Origin: Kitasatospora aureofaciens
GTDB taxonomy: Bacteria; Actinomycetota; Actinomycetes; Streptomycetales; Streptomycetaceae
DNA: 64,000 nucleotides
Assembly (NCBI GenBank): GCA_000720845.1
Contig: JODU01000020.1
Coordinates: 1 to 64,000, forward strand
Direction: 5' to 3'
Every line of letters begins with the position of its first letter. Within the stretch, counting starts at the first letter, position 1. This document shows positions 53,391-64,000 of the stretch, one piece after another. The notes beneath the pieces were generated by a model. That model saw only the letters and a program-made list of their open reading frames with translations, had not been told where the DNA came from and did no database searches. The position numbers and the translations under genes were made by a program.

Positions 53391-53433
53391 GGGCGGGGCG
53401 CGGGACGGACTCGAACCGTTCCGCGCCCCGCCC
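53391..53433 (+). terminator. Terminator of the pitH2 operon
   Basis: Thirteen perfect pairs GGGCGGGGCGCGG / CCGCGCCCCGCCC; the loop forms a further ACGG/CCGT stem. A short TTT follows the 3' arm. Confidence 0.92.
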
Positions 53434-53524
53434 TTTCGCGTTCCGGCGCACACCACTCGCGTGTGGGCCTTCGCACACTCCCCCGCCGCAGGTCAACGCC
53501 AGGTTGACGGGTGTTCGCGGGGCG

Positions 53525-53665
53525 TGGTGGACTTCCGGGGCCATCTACGGCGGCAGGAGAGGAAGCCCGGTGCGAATCCGGCGCGGTCCCGCCACTGTGA
53601 CCGGGGAACAGGAAACCCCGGGAGCCAGGAACTCTCACCGCCGGACTCTTCGAACCAGGGCGTGG
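53525..53665 (+). promoter_or_regulatory. Cobalamin (B12) riboswitch
   Basis: The conserved core is plain: GGAAGCCCGGTGCGAATCC (53571 on), GCGGTCCCGCCACTGTGA, the GGGGAACAGGAAACCCC arm, and the B12 box around GAGCCAGGAACTCTC (53622-53634). The element lies about 100 bases before cobD, so it controls the whole cob operon; adenosylcobalamin binding is expected to reduce expression. A CAGGG/CCCTG hairpin at about 53656-53673 could belong to the expression platform. The outer limits are approximate. Confidence 0.93.
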
Positions 53666-53760
53666 ACACCCTGAGTGAGGACACGACGCGATGCCCGGCT
53701 GCCGCCACCGCTCGACACCCCGTACCAGGTGCCTCCCCGACCCTGTGACCGGCTGAGCCC

Positions 53761-54726
53761 ATGCGTGCCGGACGCGTCTTCGCGTACGGCGCCGCCGCCG
53801 GCCTCCTCGGTGACCTCCTCCTCGGCGACCCGCGCCGCGGACACCCGGTCGCCGTGTTCGGCCGTGCCGCGGGCGCCGTGGAACAGGTGCTGTGGCGCGA
53901 CCACCGGGGCTGGGGCGCCCTGCACACCGCCGTGTGCGCCGGTGGCGCCGTCGCCCTCGGTGCGGCCGCCGCGCACGCCGTACGCCGCTCCCCCGCCGCC
54001 CGCGTCGCGCTGACCGGCGCGGCCACCTGGGCCGTGGTCGGCGGCACCTCGCTCGCCCGTGAGGCCGCCGCGATCGGCCGGGCCCTGGAGGCGGGGGACG
54101 TCGAGGCGGCGCGGACGCGGCTGCCGCACCTGTGCGGGCGGGACCCGCAGGCGCTGGACGCCGACGGCATCGCCAGGGCCGTCGTGGAGTCCGTCGCGGA
54201 GAACACCTCGGACGCGGTGGTGGGCGCCCTGGTGTGGGGCGCCGTGGCGGGTGTGCCCGGGCTGCTCGGCTTCCGGGCCGTCAACACGCTGGACGCCATG
54301 GTCGGCCACAGGTCGCCCAGGTACCGCCGCTACGGCTGGGCCTCGGCCCGCCTGGACGACCTCGCGGGCTGGCCGGGCGCCCGCCTCACCGCCGTCCTGG
54401 CCACCGTGGCCGGGGGCGATCCGCGGGGCGCCGTACGGGCCTGGCGCGCGGACGCCGACCGGCACCCGAGCCCCAACGCCGGGCCCGTGGAGGCCTCCTT
54501 CGCGGGCGCCCTGGGCGTGCGGCTCGGCGGGACGCTCTCCTACGGCGGACGGGTCGAGCACCGGCCCGTCCTCAACGGCGCCGCCGGCCGCCCCGTACGG
54601 GCCGGTTCCGGCGACATCGACCGGGCGGTACGGCTGTCCCGGCGCGTGGGCTGGCTGGCGCTGGGCGTGTGCGCGGGCGCGCGGCTGCTCGCGCGCGGCA
54701 TCGTCAGGAAGGGACGTACGTCATGA
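53761..54726 (+). CDS. cobD: Adenosylcobinamide-phosphate synthase CobD/CbiB
   Basis: 321-residue integral membrane enzyme that joins aminopropanol (phosphate) to adenosylcobyric acid. Signature segments: GDLLLGDPRRGHPVAVFG at the start, VVESVAENTSDAVVGALVWGAV, FRAVNTLDAMVGHRSPRYRRYGWASARLDD, and HPSPNAGPVEASFAGALGVRLGG. First gene of the cob operon behind the riboswitch. No good ribosome site precedes the ATG, so translation may depend on the leader. Its stop overlaps cobQ (ATGA). Confidence 0.95.
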   Translation: MRAGRVFAYGAAAGLLGDLLLGDPRRGHPVAVFGRAAGAVEQVLWRDHRGWGALHTAVCAGGAVALGAAAAHAVRRSPAARVALTGAATWAVVGGTSLAREAAAIGRALEAGDVEAARTRLPHLCGRDPQALDADGIARAVVESVAENTSDAVVGALVWGAVAGVPGLLGFRAVNTLDAMVGHRSPRYRRYGWASARLDDLAGWPGARLTAVLATVAGGDPRGAVRAWRADADRHPSPNAGPVEASFAGALGVRLGGTLSYGGRVEHRPVLNGAAGRPVRAGSGDIDRAVRLSRRVGWLALGVCAGARLLARGIVRKGRTS

Positions 54727-56263
54727 ACGGTGGCCTGCTCGTCGCCGGCACCACCTCCGACGCCGGCAAGAGCATCGTCACCGCCGGGATCTGCCGCTGG
54801 CTGGTGCGCCAGGGCGTCAAGGTGGCGCCCTTCAAGGCGCAGAACATGTCGCTGAACTCCTTCGTGACCCGCGAGGGCGCGGAGATCGGGCGGGCGCAGG
54901 CCATGCAGGCCCAGGCCTGCCGGGTGGAGCCGACCGCGCACATGAACCCCGTGCTCCTCAAGCCCGGCGGGGAGCGCAGCAGCCAGGTCGTGCTGCTCGG
55001 CAGGCCCGTCGGCGAGATGAGCGCCCGCGGCTATCACGGCGGGCGCCAGGAGCGGCTGCTCGGCACGGTGCTCGACTCGCTGGCCGAACTGCGCGGCACG
55101 TACGACGCGGTGATCTGCGAGGGGGCGGGCAGCCCGGCCGAGATCAACCTGCGCCGCACCGACATCGTGAACATGGGGATCGCCCGGGGCGCCGGACTCC
55201 CGGTCCTGGTCGTCGGCGACATCGACCGCGGGGGCGTCTTCGCGTCCTTCTTCGGCACGGTGGCGCTGCTGGCGCCCGAGGACCAGGCGCTGGTCGCCGG
55301 GTTCCTGGTGAACAAGTTCCGCGGCGACGTGTCGCTGCTGGAGCCGGGTCTGGAGATGCTGCACGGGCTCACCGGACGACGTACGTACGGCGTGCTGCCG
55401 TTCCGGCACGGGCTCGGCATCGACGAGGAGGACGGGATGGGGGTCCCCCCGCGCGAGCGAAGCCGAGCGTGGGGGAGCGTCTCCCTGCGCGGGACCGTAC
55501 GGGAGTCGGTCGTCGCGCCGCCGGTCGGCGAGGACGTGCTGCGGGTCGCGGTCTGCGCGGTCCCCCTCATGTCCAACTTCACTGACGTGGACGCGCTGGC
55601 CGCCGAACCCGGTGTCGTGGTGCGGTTCGTGGACCGGCCGGAGGAGCTGGCCGACGCCGACCTGGTGATCGTGCCGGGGACGCGCGGGACGGTACGGGCG
55701 CTTCAGTGGCTGCGGGAGCGGGGCCTGGCGGACGCGATCGCCCGCAGGGCCGCCGACGGCCGCCCGGTGCTCGGGATCTGCGGCGGCTTCCAGCTCCTCG
55801 GCGAGCACATCGAGGACGAGGTCGAGTCGCGCGCCGGGCACGTGGACGGGCTCGGACTGCTGCCCGTGCGGGTGCGGTTCGCCCGCGAGAAGACCCTCAC
55901 CCGGCCCGTCGGCGAGGCCCTCGGCGAGCGCGTCGAGGGGTACGAGATCCACCACGGGGTCGCCGAAGTCCTGGACGGCGAGCCCTTCTTGGACGGCTGC
56001 CGGACCGGGCAGACCTGGGGCACGCACTGGCACGGCTCGCTGGAGTCGGACGGCTTCCGGCGGGCGTTCCTGCGCGAGGTGGCCGCCGCCGCGGGCCGCC
56101 GCTTCGTGCCGGCCCCCGACACATCGTTCGCCGCGCTGCGCGAGGAGCAGCTCGACCGGCTCGGCGACCTGATCGAACACCACGCGGACACCGACGCGCT
56201 GTGGCGGCTCATCGAGTCCGGCGCGCCACAAGGACTGCCCTTCATTCCACCGGGAGCGCCCGC

Positions 56264-56267
<4 letters not shown>
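54723..56267 (+). CDS. cobQ: Cobyric acid synthase CobQ
   Basis: 514-residue amidotransferase that adds four amide groups to adenosylcobyrinate a,c-diamide using glutamine. N-terminal P-loop AGTTSDAGKS with the KAQNMSLNSFV block; C-terminal glutaminase with nucleophile Cys in LGICGGFQLLG and GYEIHHGVAE, His in GTHWHGSLES. Residues about 241-252 are coded by a palindromic repeat (55444-55476) that interrupts the normal GIDEEDG...VSLRG sequence. Translationally coupled to both neighbours. Confidence 0.96.
55444..55476 (+). repeat. Palindromic repeat inserted in frame in cobQ
   Basis: TCCCCCCGCGC ... GCGTGGGGGA around a loop with GAGCGAAGCCGAG. I remember this word as a frequent intergenic palindrome of Streptomyces. 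Here it is inside a coding sequence and adds about a dozen residues without breaking the frame. Confidence 0.8.
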
Positions 56268-59913
<3,646 letters not shown>

Positions 59914-59917
<4 letters not shown>

Positions 59918-61923
59918 GTACCCCGTTCCCGTTCACGGCCGTCGTGGGTCAGGACGACCTGCGGCTCGCACTGCTGCTGAACGCCGTCTCCCCGGCCGTC
60001 GGCGGTGTGCTGGTCCGTGGTGAGAAGGGCACCGCGAAGTCCACAGCCGTGCGAGCCCTGTCGGCGCTGATGCCGGAGGTGGACGTCGTCTCCGGGTGCC
60101 GCTTCTCCTGTGACCCCGGCTCCCCCGACCCCGCCTGCCCGGACGGCCCGCACGAGCCGGGCGCCTTCGCGTCCCGGCCCGCGCGGATGGTCGAGCTGCC
60201 CGTCGGTGCGTCCGAGGACCGGCTGGTGGGCGCCCTGGACATCGAGCGGGCGCTGGCGGAGGGCGTGAAGGCCTTCGAGCCGGGGCTGCTGGCCGACGCG
60301 CACCGCGGCATCCTCTACGTCGACGAGGTCAACCTGCTCCACGACCACCTCGTGGACCTGCTGTTGGACGCAGCCGCCATGGGCGCCTCCTACGTCGAGC
60401 GCGAGGGCGTGTCCGTGCGGCACGCCTCCAAGTTCCTGCTGGTCGGGACCATGAATCCCGAAGAGGGCGAGCTGCGTCCGCAGTTGCTGGACCGGTTCGG
60501 GCTGACCGTCGAGGTCGCCGCCTCGCGGGAGCCCGACCAGCGGGTGGAGGTCGTACGGCGCCGGCTCGCCCACGACGACGACCCGGCCGCCTTCGCCGCG
60601 CGCTGGGCCGACGAGGAGGCCGCCGTACGGGCGCGGATCGTGGCGGCGCGGGAACTGCTGCCGTCGGTGCGTCTGGGCGACGGGGCGCTGCGGCAGATCG
60701 CGGCGACCTGTGCCGCCTTCGAGGTGGACGGCATGCGGGCCGACATCGTGATGGCGCGGACGGCGACGGCGCTTGCGGCGTGGGCCGGGCGCACGGAGGT
60801 GCTCGCGGAGGACGTGCGGCAGGCGGCGCTGCTGGCGCTGCCTCATCGGCGGCGGCGCAATCCCTTCGACGCGCCGGGGTTGGACGAGGACAAGCTCGAC
60901 GAGACGCTGGAGGAGTTCGGCGGGTCGGACGGGGACGGAGGCGGAGACGACGATCCCGATCCGGGCCCCGGGGGCGGTCCCGGCGGGCAGCCGGAGCCCG
61001 ACGACGCGCCGCAGGGCGACGGCGACACCGCCGCGCGGCCCGAGGCCGGGGAGGGCGGGGAGCCGCAGCCGTCCGGCGGTGCCGGTGAGCAGTCCCCCGT
61101 GCGGGCCGCCGAGCCGTTCCGGACCAGGGTGCTGAGCGTGCCGGGGCTCGGCGAGGGTGCCGCCGGGCGGCGTTCGCGGGCGCGGACCGAGTACGGGCGG
61201 ACCATCAGGGCCCGGCGTCCCCGGGGGGCGCTGACCAAGCTGCACCTGGCGGCGACCGTGCAGGCCGCCGCCCCGCACCAGCGGGCGCGGGGGCGCAGCG
61301 GGCCGGGTCTTGTGGTGCGCCGGGACGATCTGCGGCAGGCGAGCCGCGAGGGGCGTGAGGGCAACCTCGTGCTGTTCGTCGTGGACGCCTCCGGGTCCAT
61401 GGCCGCGCGGCAGCGGATGAGTGCCGTCAAGGGTGCCGTGCTGTCGCTGCTGCTGGACGCGTACCAGCGGCGGGACAAGGTGGGGCTGGTGACCTTCCGG
61501 GGTTCGGCCGCCGATGTCGCCCTGCCGCCGACCTCGTCGGTGGACGCGGCGGCGGTCCGCCTGGAGTCGCTGCCGACCGGGGGGCGTACGCCGCTGGCGG
61601 CCGGGCTGCTCAAGGCGCACGAGGTGCTGCGGGTGGAGCGGTTGCGGGACCCGGCGCGGCGGGCGCTGGTCGTGGTGGTGACGGACGGGCGGGCGACCGG
61701 TGGCCCGGAGCCCGTCGCGCTGGCGGGGCGTGCGGCGCGGCTGTTCGCGGCCGAGGGAACCGCCTCGGTGGTCGTGGACTGCGAGTCGGGGCCCGTGCGG
61801 CTCGGGCTCGCCGGGCGGCTCGCGGGTGAGCTGGGCGGTACGGCGGTGACGCTGGACGAGCTGCGGGCGGACTCGATCGCCGGTCTCGTGAAGGACGTGC
61901 AGGGCAGCAGGAGGGCCGCGTAA
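59914..61923 (+). CDS. ChlI/ChlD-type chelatase motor protein (AAA+ and VWA fused)
   Basis: 669 residues. The N-terminal AAA+ domain resembles magnesium-chelatase ChlI/BchI: Walker A GEKGTAKST (36-44), ILYVDEVNLLHDHLVDLLLD, and MNPEEGELRPQLLDRFGL. An acidic/proline-rich linker (about 340-400) leads to a VWA domain with MIDAS motif DASGSM (491-496), as in ChlD/BchD. In this operon it most likely drives CobN, replacing the CobS/CobT pair. GTGA overlap with cobN, TAATG overlap with cobO. Confidence 0.93.
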
Positions 61924-62522
61924 TGCCGCAGGGGAAGCCGAGTGTCGTACCGGAGGACGGACTGACGACCCGACAGCGGCGCAACCGTCCTCTGGTCGTC
62001 GTGCACACGGGCATCGGGAAGGGCAAGTCCACCGCCGCCTTCGGGCTGGCGCTGCGCGCCTGGAACCAGGGGTGGCCGATCGGGGTGTTCCAGTTCGTCA
62101 AGTCGGCCAAGTGGAAGGTCGGCGAGGAGAACGCCCTGCGGGTGCTGGGCGCCAGCGGCGAGGGCGGGTCGGTCGACTGGCACAAGATGGGCGAGGGCTG
62201 GTCCTGGGTCCAGCGCGACGCGCAGCTGGACAACGAGGAGAAGGCCCGGGAGGGCTGGGAGCAGGTCAAGCGGGATCTGGCCGCCGAGACGTACAAGCTG
62301 TACGTGCTGGACGAGTTCGCCTATCCGATGCACTGGGGGTGGGTCGACACCGACGAGGTGGTGTCCGTGCTGCGTGAGCGGCCGGGGACCCAGCACGTCG
62401 TGATCACCGGGCGGAACGCGCCCGACGCCCTCGTCGGCTTCGCCGATCTCGTCACCGACATGTCCAAGGTCAAGCATCCGATGGACGCGGGGCAGAAGGG
62501 GCAGAGGGGCATCGAGTGGTGA
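61923..62522 (+). CDS. cobO: Cob(I)yrinic acid a,c-diamide adenosyltransferase CobO
   Basis: 199-residue CobA/CobO-type ATP:corrinoid adenosyltransferase. P-loop HTGIGKGKST near residues 27-36, VGEENALRVLGASGEG, YVLDEFAYPMHWGWVD (Walker B like), and VITGRNAPDALVGFADLVTDM. It transfers adenosyl from ATP to Co(I) corrinoid. The ATG shares one base with the upstream stop, and the end overlaps cobB. Confidence 0.96.
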   Translation: MPQGKPSVVPEDGLTTRQRRNRPLVVVHTGIGKGKSTAAFGLALRAWNQGWPIGVFQFVKSAKWKVGEENALRVLGASGEGGSVDWHKMGEGWSWVQRDAQLDNEEKAREGWEQVKRDLAAETYKLYVLDEFAYPMHWGWVDTDEVVSVLRERPGTQHVVITGRNAPDALVGFADLVTDMSKVKHPMDAGQKGQRGIEW

Positions 62523-63973
62523 CTTCCTCCGACTCCGTCGTGCCCCGGTTGGTCATCGCCGCGCCTTCGTCCGGCAGCGGCAAGACCACCGTCGCCACCG
62601 GGCTGATGGCCGCGCTCGCCGCGCGGGGCCTCGTCGTGTCCCCGCACAAGGTCGGGCCGGACTACATCGACCCCGGGTACCACGCGCTGGCCACCGGGCG
62701 GGTGGGCCGCAACCTCGACGCCTACCTGTGCGGGCCCGAGCTGATCGGGCCGTTGTTCCTGCACGGGGCGCGCGGGTGCGACATCGCCGTGGTCGAGGGC
62801 GTGATGGGGCTGTACGACGGGGCCGCCGGGGAGGGCGAGCTGGCGTCCACCGCGCAGGTCGCGAAGCTGCTGCGGGCACCGGTGGTGCTGGTCGTGGACG
62901 CGTCGTCGCAGTCGCGGTCGGTGGCGGCGCTGGTGCACGGGTTCGTGTCCTGGGACCCGGAGGTGCGGATCGGGGGCGTGATCCTGAACAAGGTCGCGTC
63001 GGACCGGCACGAGGCGTTGGTGCGGGAGGCGGTGGACTCCGTCGGGGTGCCGGTGCTGGGGGTGTTGCGGCGGGCCGCGCCCGTGGAGACGCCTTCTCGG
63101 CATCTGGGGCTGGTGCCTGTCGCCGAGCGGCGTTCGCAGGCGGTGGAGGCGGTTGCGGCGATGGCCGAGCAGGTCGCCGACGGGTGCGATCTGGAGGCGT
63201 TGGCCGGGCTGGCGCGTAGTGCCGGTGCGTTGTCCTGTGCGGCTTGGGACGCGGGTGAGGCCTTGGCTTCCTCGCCCCCGCCGCCTCTTCTCGTCCCGTC
63301 CCTGGGGGCTGCTGCCCCCAGACCCCCGCTTCGGCCTGGACGGCCTCGTCCTCAAGCGCCGGACGGGCTGAGGGAGCGCGTCGCCGTTGCCGGTGGACCC
63401 GCCTTCACGTTCTCCTACGCCGAGCACACCGAGCTGCTCGCCGCCGCCGGGGCGGAGGTGGTCACGTTCGATCCGCTGCGGGACGAGGAGCTGCCCGAGG
63501 GGACCGCCGGACTCGTCATCGGGGGCGGGTTCCCGGAGGTGTACGCCTCGGAGCTGTCCGCCAACGAAGGGCTGCGGAAGTCCGTCGCCGAGCTGGCGCT
63601 CGGCGGTGCTCCCGTAGCCGCCGAGTGTGCGGGGCTGCTGTACCTGTGCCGCGAGCTGGACGGCTCGCCGATGTGCGGGGTGCTGGACGCCTCCGCCCGG
63701 ATGTCGGAGCGCCTGACCCTGGGCTACCGGGACGCCGTGGCCGTGTCCGACAGCGCGCTGGCCGGCGCGGGGACGCGGATGCGGGGACACGAGTTCCACC
63801 GGACGGTCGTGGAGCCGGGGGCCGGGGCGGCGCCGGCGTGGGGGATGCGGGCGCCCGAGCGGCGCGTCGAGGGATTCGTGGAGCGCGGTGTGCACGCGAG
63901 CTATCTGCACACGCACTGGGCGGCCGAGCCCGGTGTCGCCCGTCGGTTCGTGGAGAGGTGCTGGACGTCATGA
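62519..63973 (+). CDS. cobB: Cobyrinate a,c-diamide synthase CobB
   Basis: 484-residue glutamine amidotransferase amidating the a and c side chains of (hydrogeno)byrinate. N-terminal P-loop APSSGSGKTT with the HKVGPDYIDPGYH block; C-terminal glutaminase with nucleophile C370 (AAECAGLLYLC) and GHEFHRT. Residues about 261-284 between the two domains are coded by a dispersed palindromic repeat (63301-63369). Two adjacent GTG codons (62516 and 62519) can start it; 62519 gives a GTGA overlap with cobO. The stop overlaps the next ATG. Confidence 0.95.
   Translation: MTSSDSVVPRLVIAAPSSGSGKTTVATGLMAALAARGLVVSPHKVGPDYIDPGYHALATGRVGRNLDAYLCGPELIGPLFLHGARGCDIAVVEGVMGLYDGAAGEGELASTAQVAKLLRAPVVLVVDASSQSRSVAALVHGFVSWDPEVRIGGVILNKVASDRHEALVREAVDSVGVPVLGVLRRAAPVETPSRHLGLVPVAERRSQAVEAVAAMAEQVADGCDLEALAGLARSAGALSCAAWDAGEALASSPPPPLLVPSLGAAAPRPPLRPGRPRPQAPDGLRERVAVAGGPAFTFSYAEHTELLAAAGAEVVTFDPLRDEELPEGTAGLVIGGGFPEVYASELSANEGLRKSVAELALGGAPVAAECAGLLYLCRELDGSPMCGVLDASARMSERLTLGYRDAVAVSDSALAGAGTRMRGHEFHRTVVEPGAGAAPAWGMRAPERRVEGFVERGVHASYLHTHWAAEPGVARRFVERCWTS
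63301..63369 (+). repeat. Short palindromic Streptomyces repeat, copy B (inside cobB)
   Basis: CTGGGGGC-TGCT-GCCCCCAG, then GACCCCCGCTTCGGCCTG, CGGCCTCGTCCTCAAG and CGCCGGACGGGC, in the same order as the intergenic copy at 6735-6812. It forms part of the linker between the two domains of CobB and keeps the frame. Confidence 0.85.
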
Positions 63974-64000
63974 GCAGCAGGCTGATCGGGGTGGGGGTCG
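63970..64000 (+). CDS. cobI: Start of the next cob gene, probably cobI (partial)
   Basis: Ten codons are visible: MSSRLIGVGV. The start overlaps the cobB stop (ATGA). The N-terminal beta-strand with GVGV fits the SAM-binding start of precorrin-2 C20-methyltransferase, which usually follows here, but ten residues cannot prove it. Confidence 0.55.
   Translation, partial: MSSRLIGVGV

Overview
This is a chromosomal window from a high-GC Streptomyces. The signs are third-codon positions that are almost all G or C, purine-rich ribosome sites, many GTG starts, a chaplin, a Gbn-type nucleoid protein, a streptophobe-family membrane protein and an aerobic cobalamin operon. From memory, gene content and order match the SCO1793-SCO1853 region of S. 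coelicolor; this was not checked by a search. I see no prophage, insertion sequence, CRISPR array, tRNA or antibiotic cluster. It looks like core chromosome with ordinary, densely packed genes.

Layout. 1-340 (minus strand) is the promoter and leader of an rRNA operon that leaves the window on the left. 364-11106 holds a 3-methyladenine DNA glycosylase, a Spo0M-like protein, a PEBP-family protein, an HNH nuclease, an SPFH/NfeD/ABC group, the chaplin chpE, a GAF-kinase/LuxR two-component pair, an SDR and a QueA-like enzyme. 11107-12178 carries a lytic-transglycosylase-like secreted protein behind an unusually structured leader. 12305-18626 holds an FHA-ABC transporter, a streptophobe protein and serB. 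18735-23635 holds a SixA-type phosphatase, small membrane proteins, an MFS transporter facing a FadR-type regulator, and fabG-fabI. 23910-28170 is tldD-tldE-tyrS. 28262-32820 holds stress and small proteins, moaA and an acetate-type symporter with its DUF485 partner. 33296-40886 holds a secreted subtilase, a CopD-like protein, a DnaQ-BRCT protein, a Cys-rich protein, a SURF1 protein, a GH15 enzyme and an SDR. 40974-44222 is an Asp23/AmaP alkaline-shock-type cluster. 44248-51626 holds an enoyl-CoA hydratase homologue, gbn, an ABC-F protein with a tiny upstream ORF, a VOC protein and three enzymes or unknowns. 51844-53362 is a Pit phosphate transporter with a PHO-box-like promoter and a small partner. 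53525 to the end is a cobalamin-riboswitch-controlled operon, cobD-cobQ-cobN-chlI/D-cobO-cobB-cobI, whose genes are all translationally coupled by 1-4 base overlaps.

How the parts work together. The cob operon adds cobalt to hydrogenobyrinate diamide (CobN with the fused ChlI/D protein), adenosylates it (CobO), amidates it (CobB, CobQ) and attaches the aminopropanol arm (CobD), under B12 feedback through the riboswitch. fabG-fabI supplies two reductive steps of type II fatty-acid synthesis. tldD/tldE form a heterodimeric zinc protease. The Asp23/AmaP genes probably build a membrane-anchored envelope-stress complex.

The most interesting signals are in small features. They are palindromic repeats lying in frame inside cobQ and cobB (the cobB one has an intergenic relative near chpE); a predicted three-way-junction RNA plus a possible leader peptide before the transglycosylase; a seven-codon leaderless uORF before the ABC-F gene; a dense GATC cluster next to gbn; a probable frameshift or false 3' extension in the streptophobe gene; and an SDR lacking the catalytic Tyr and Lys.
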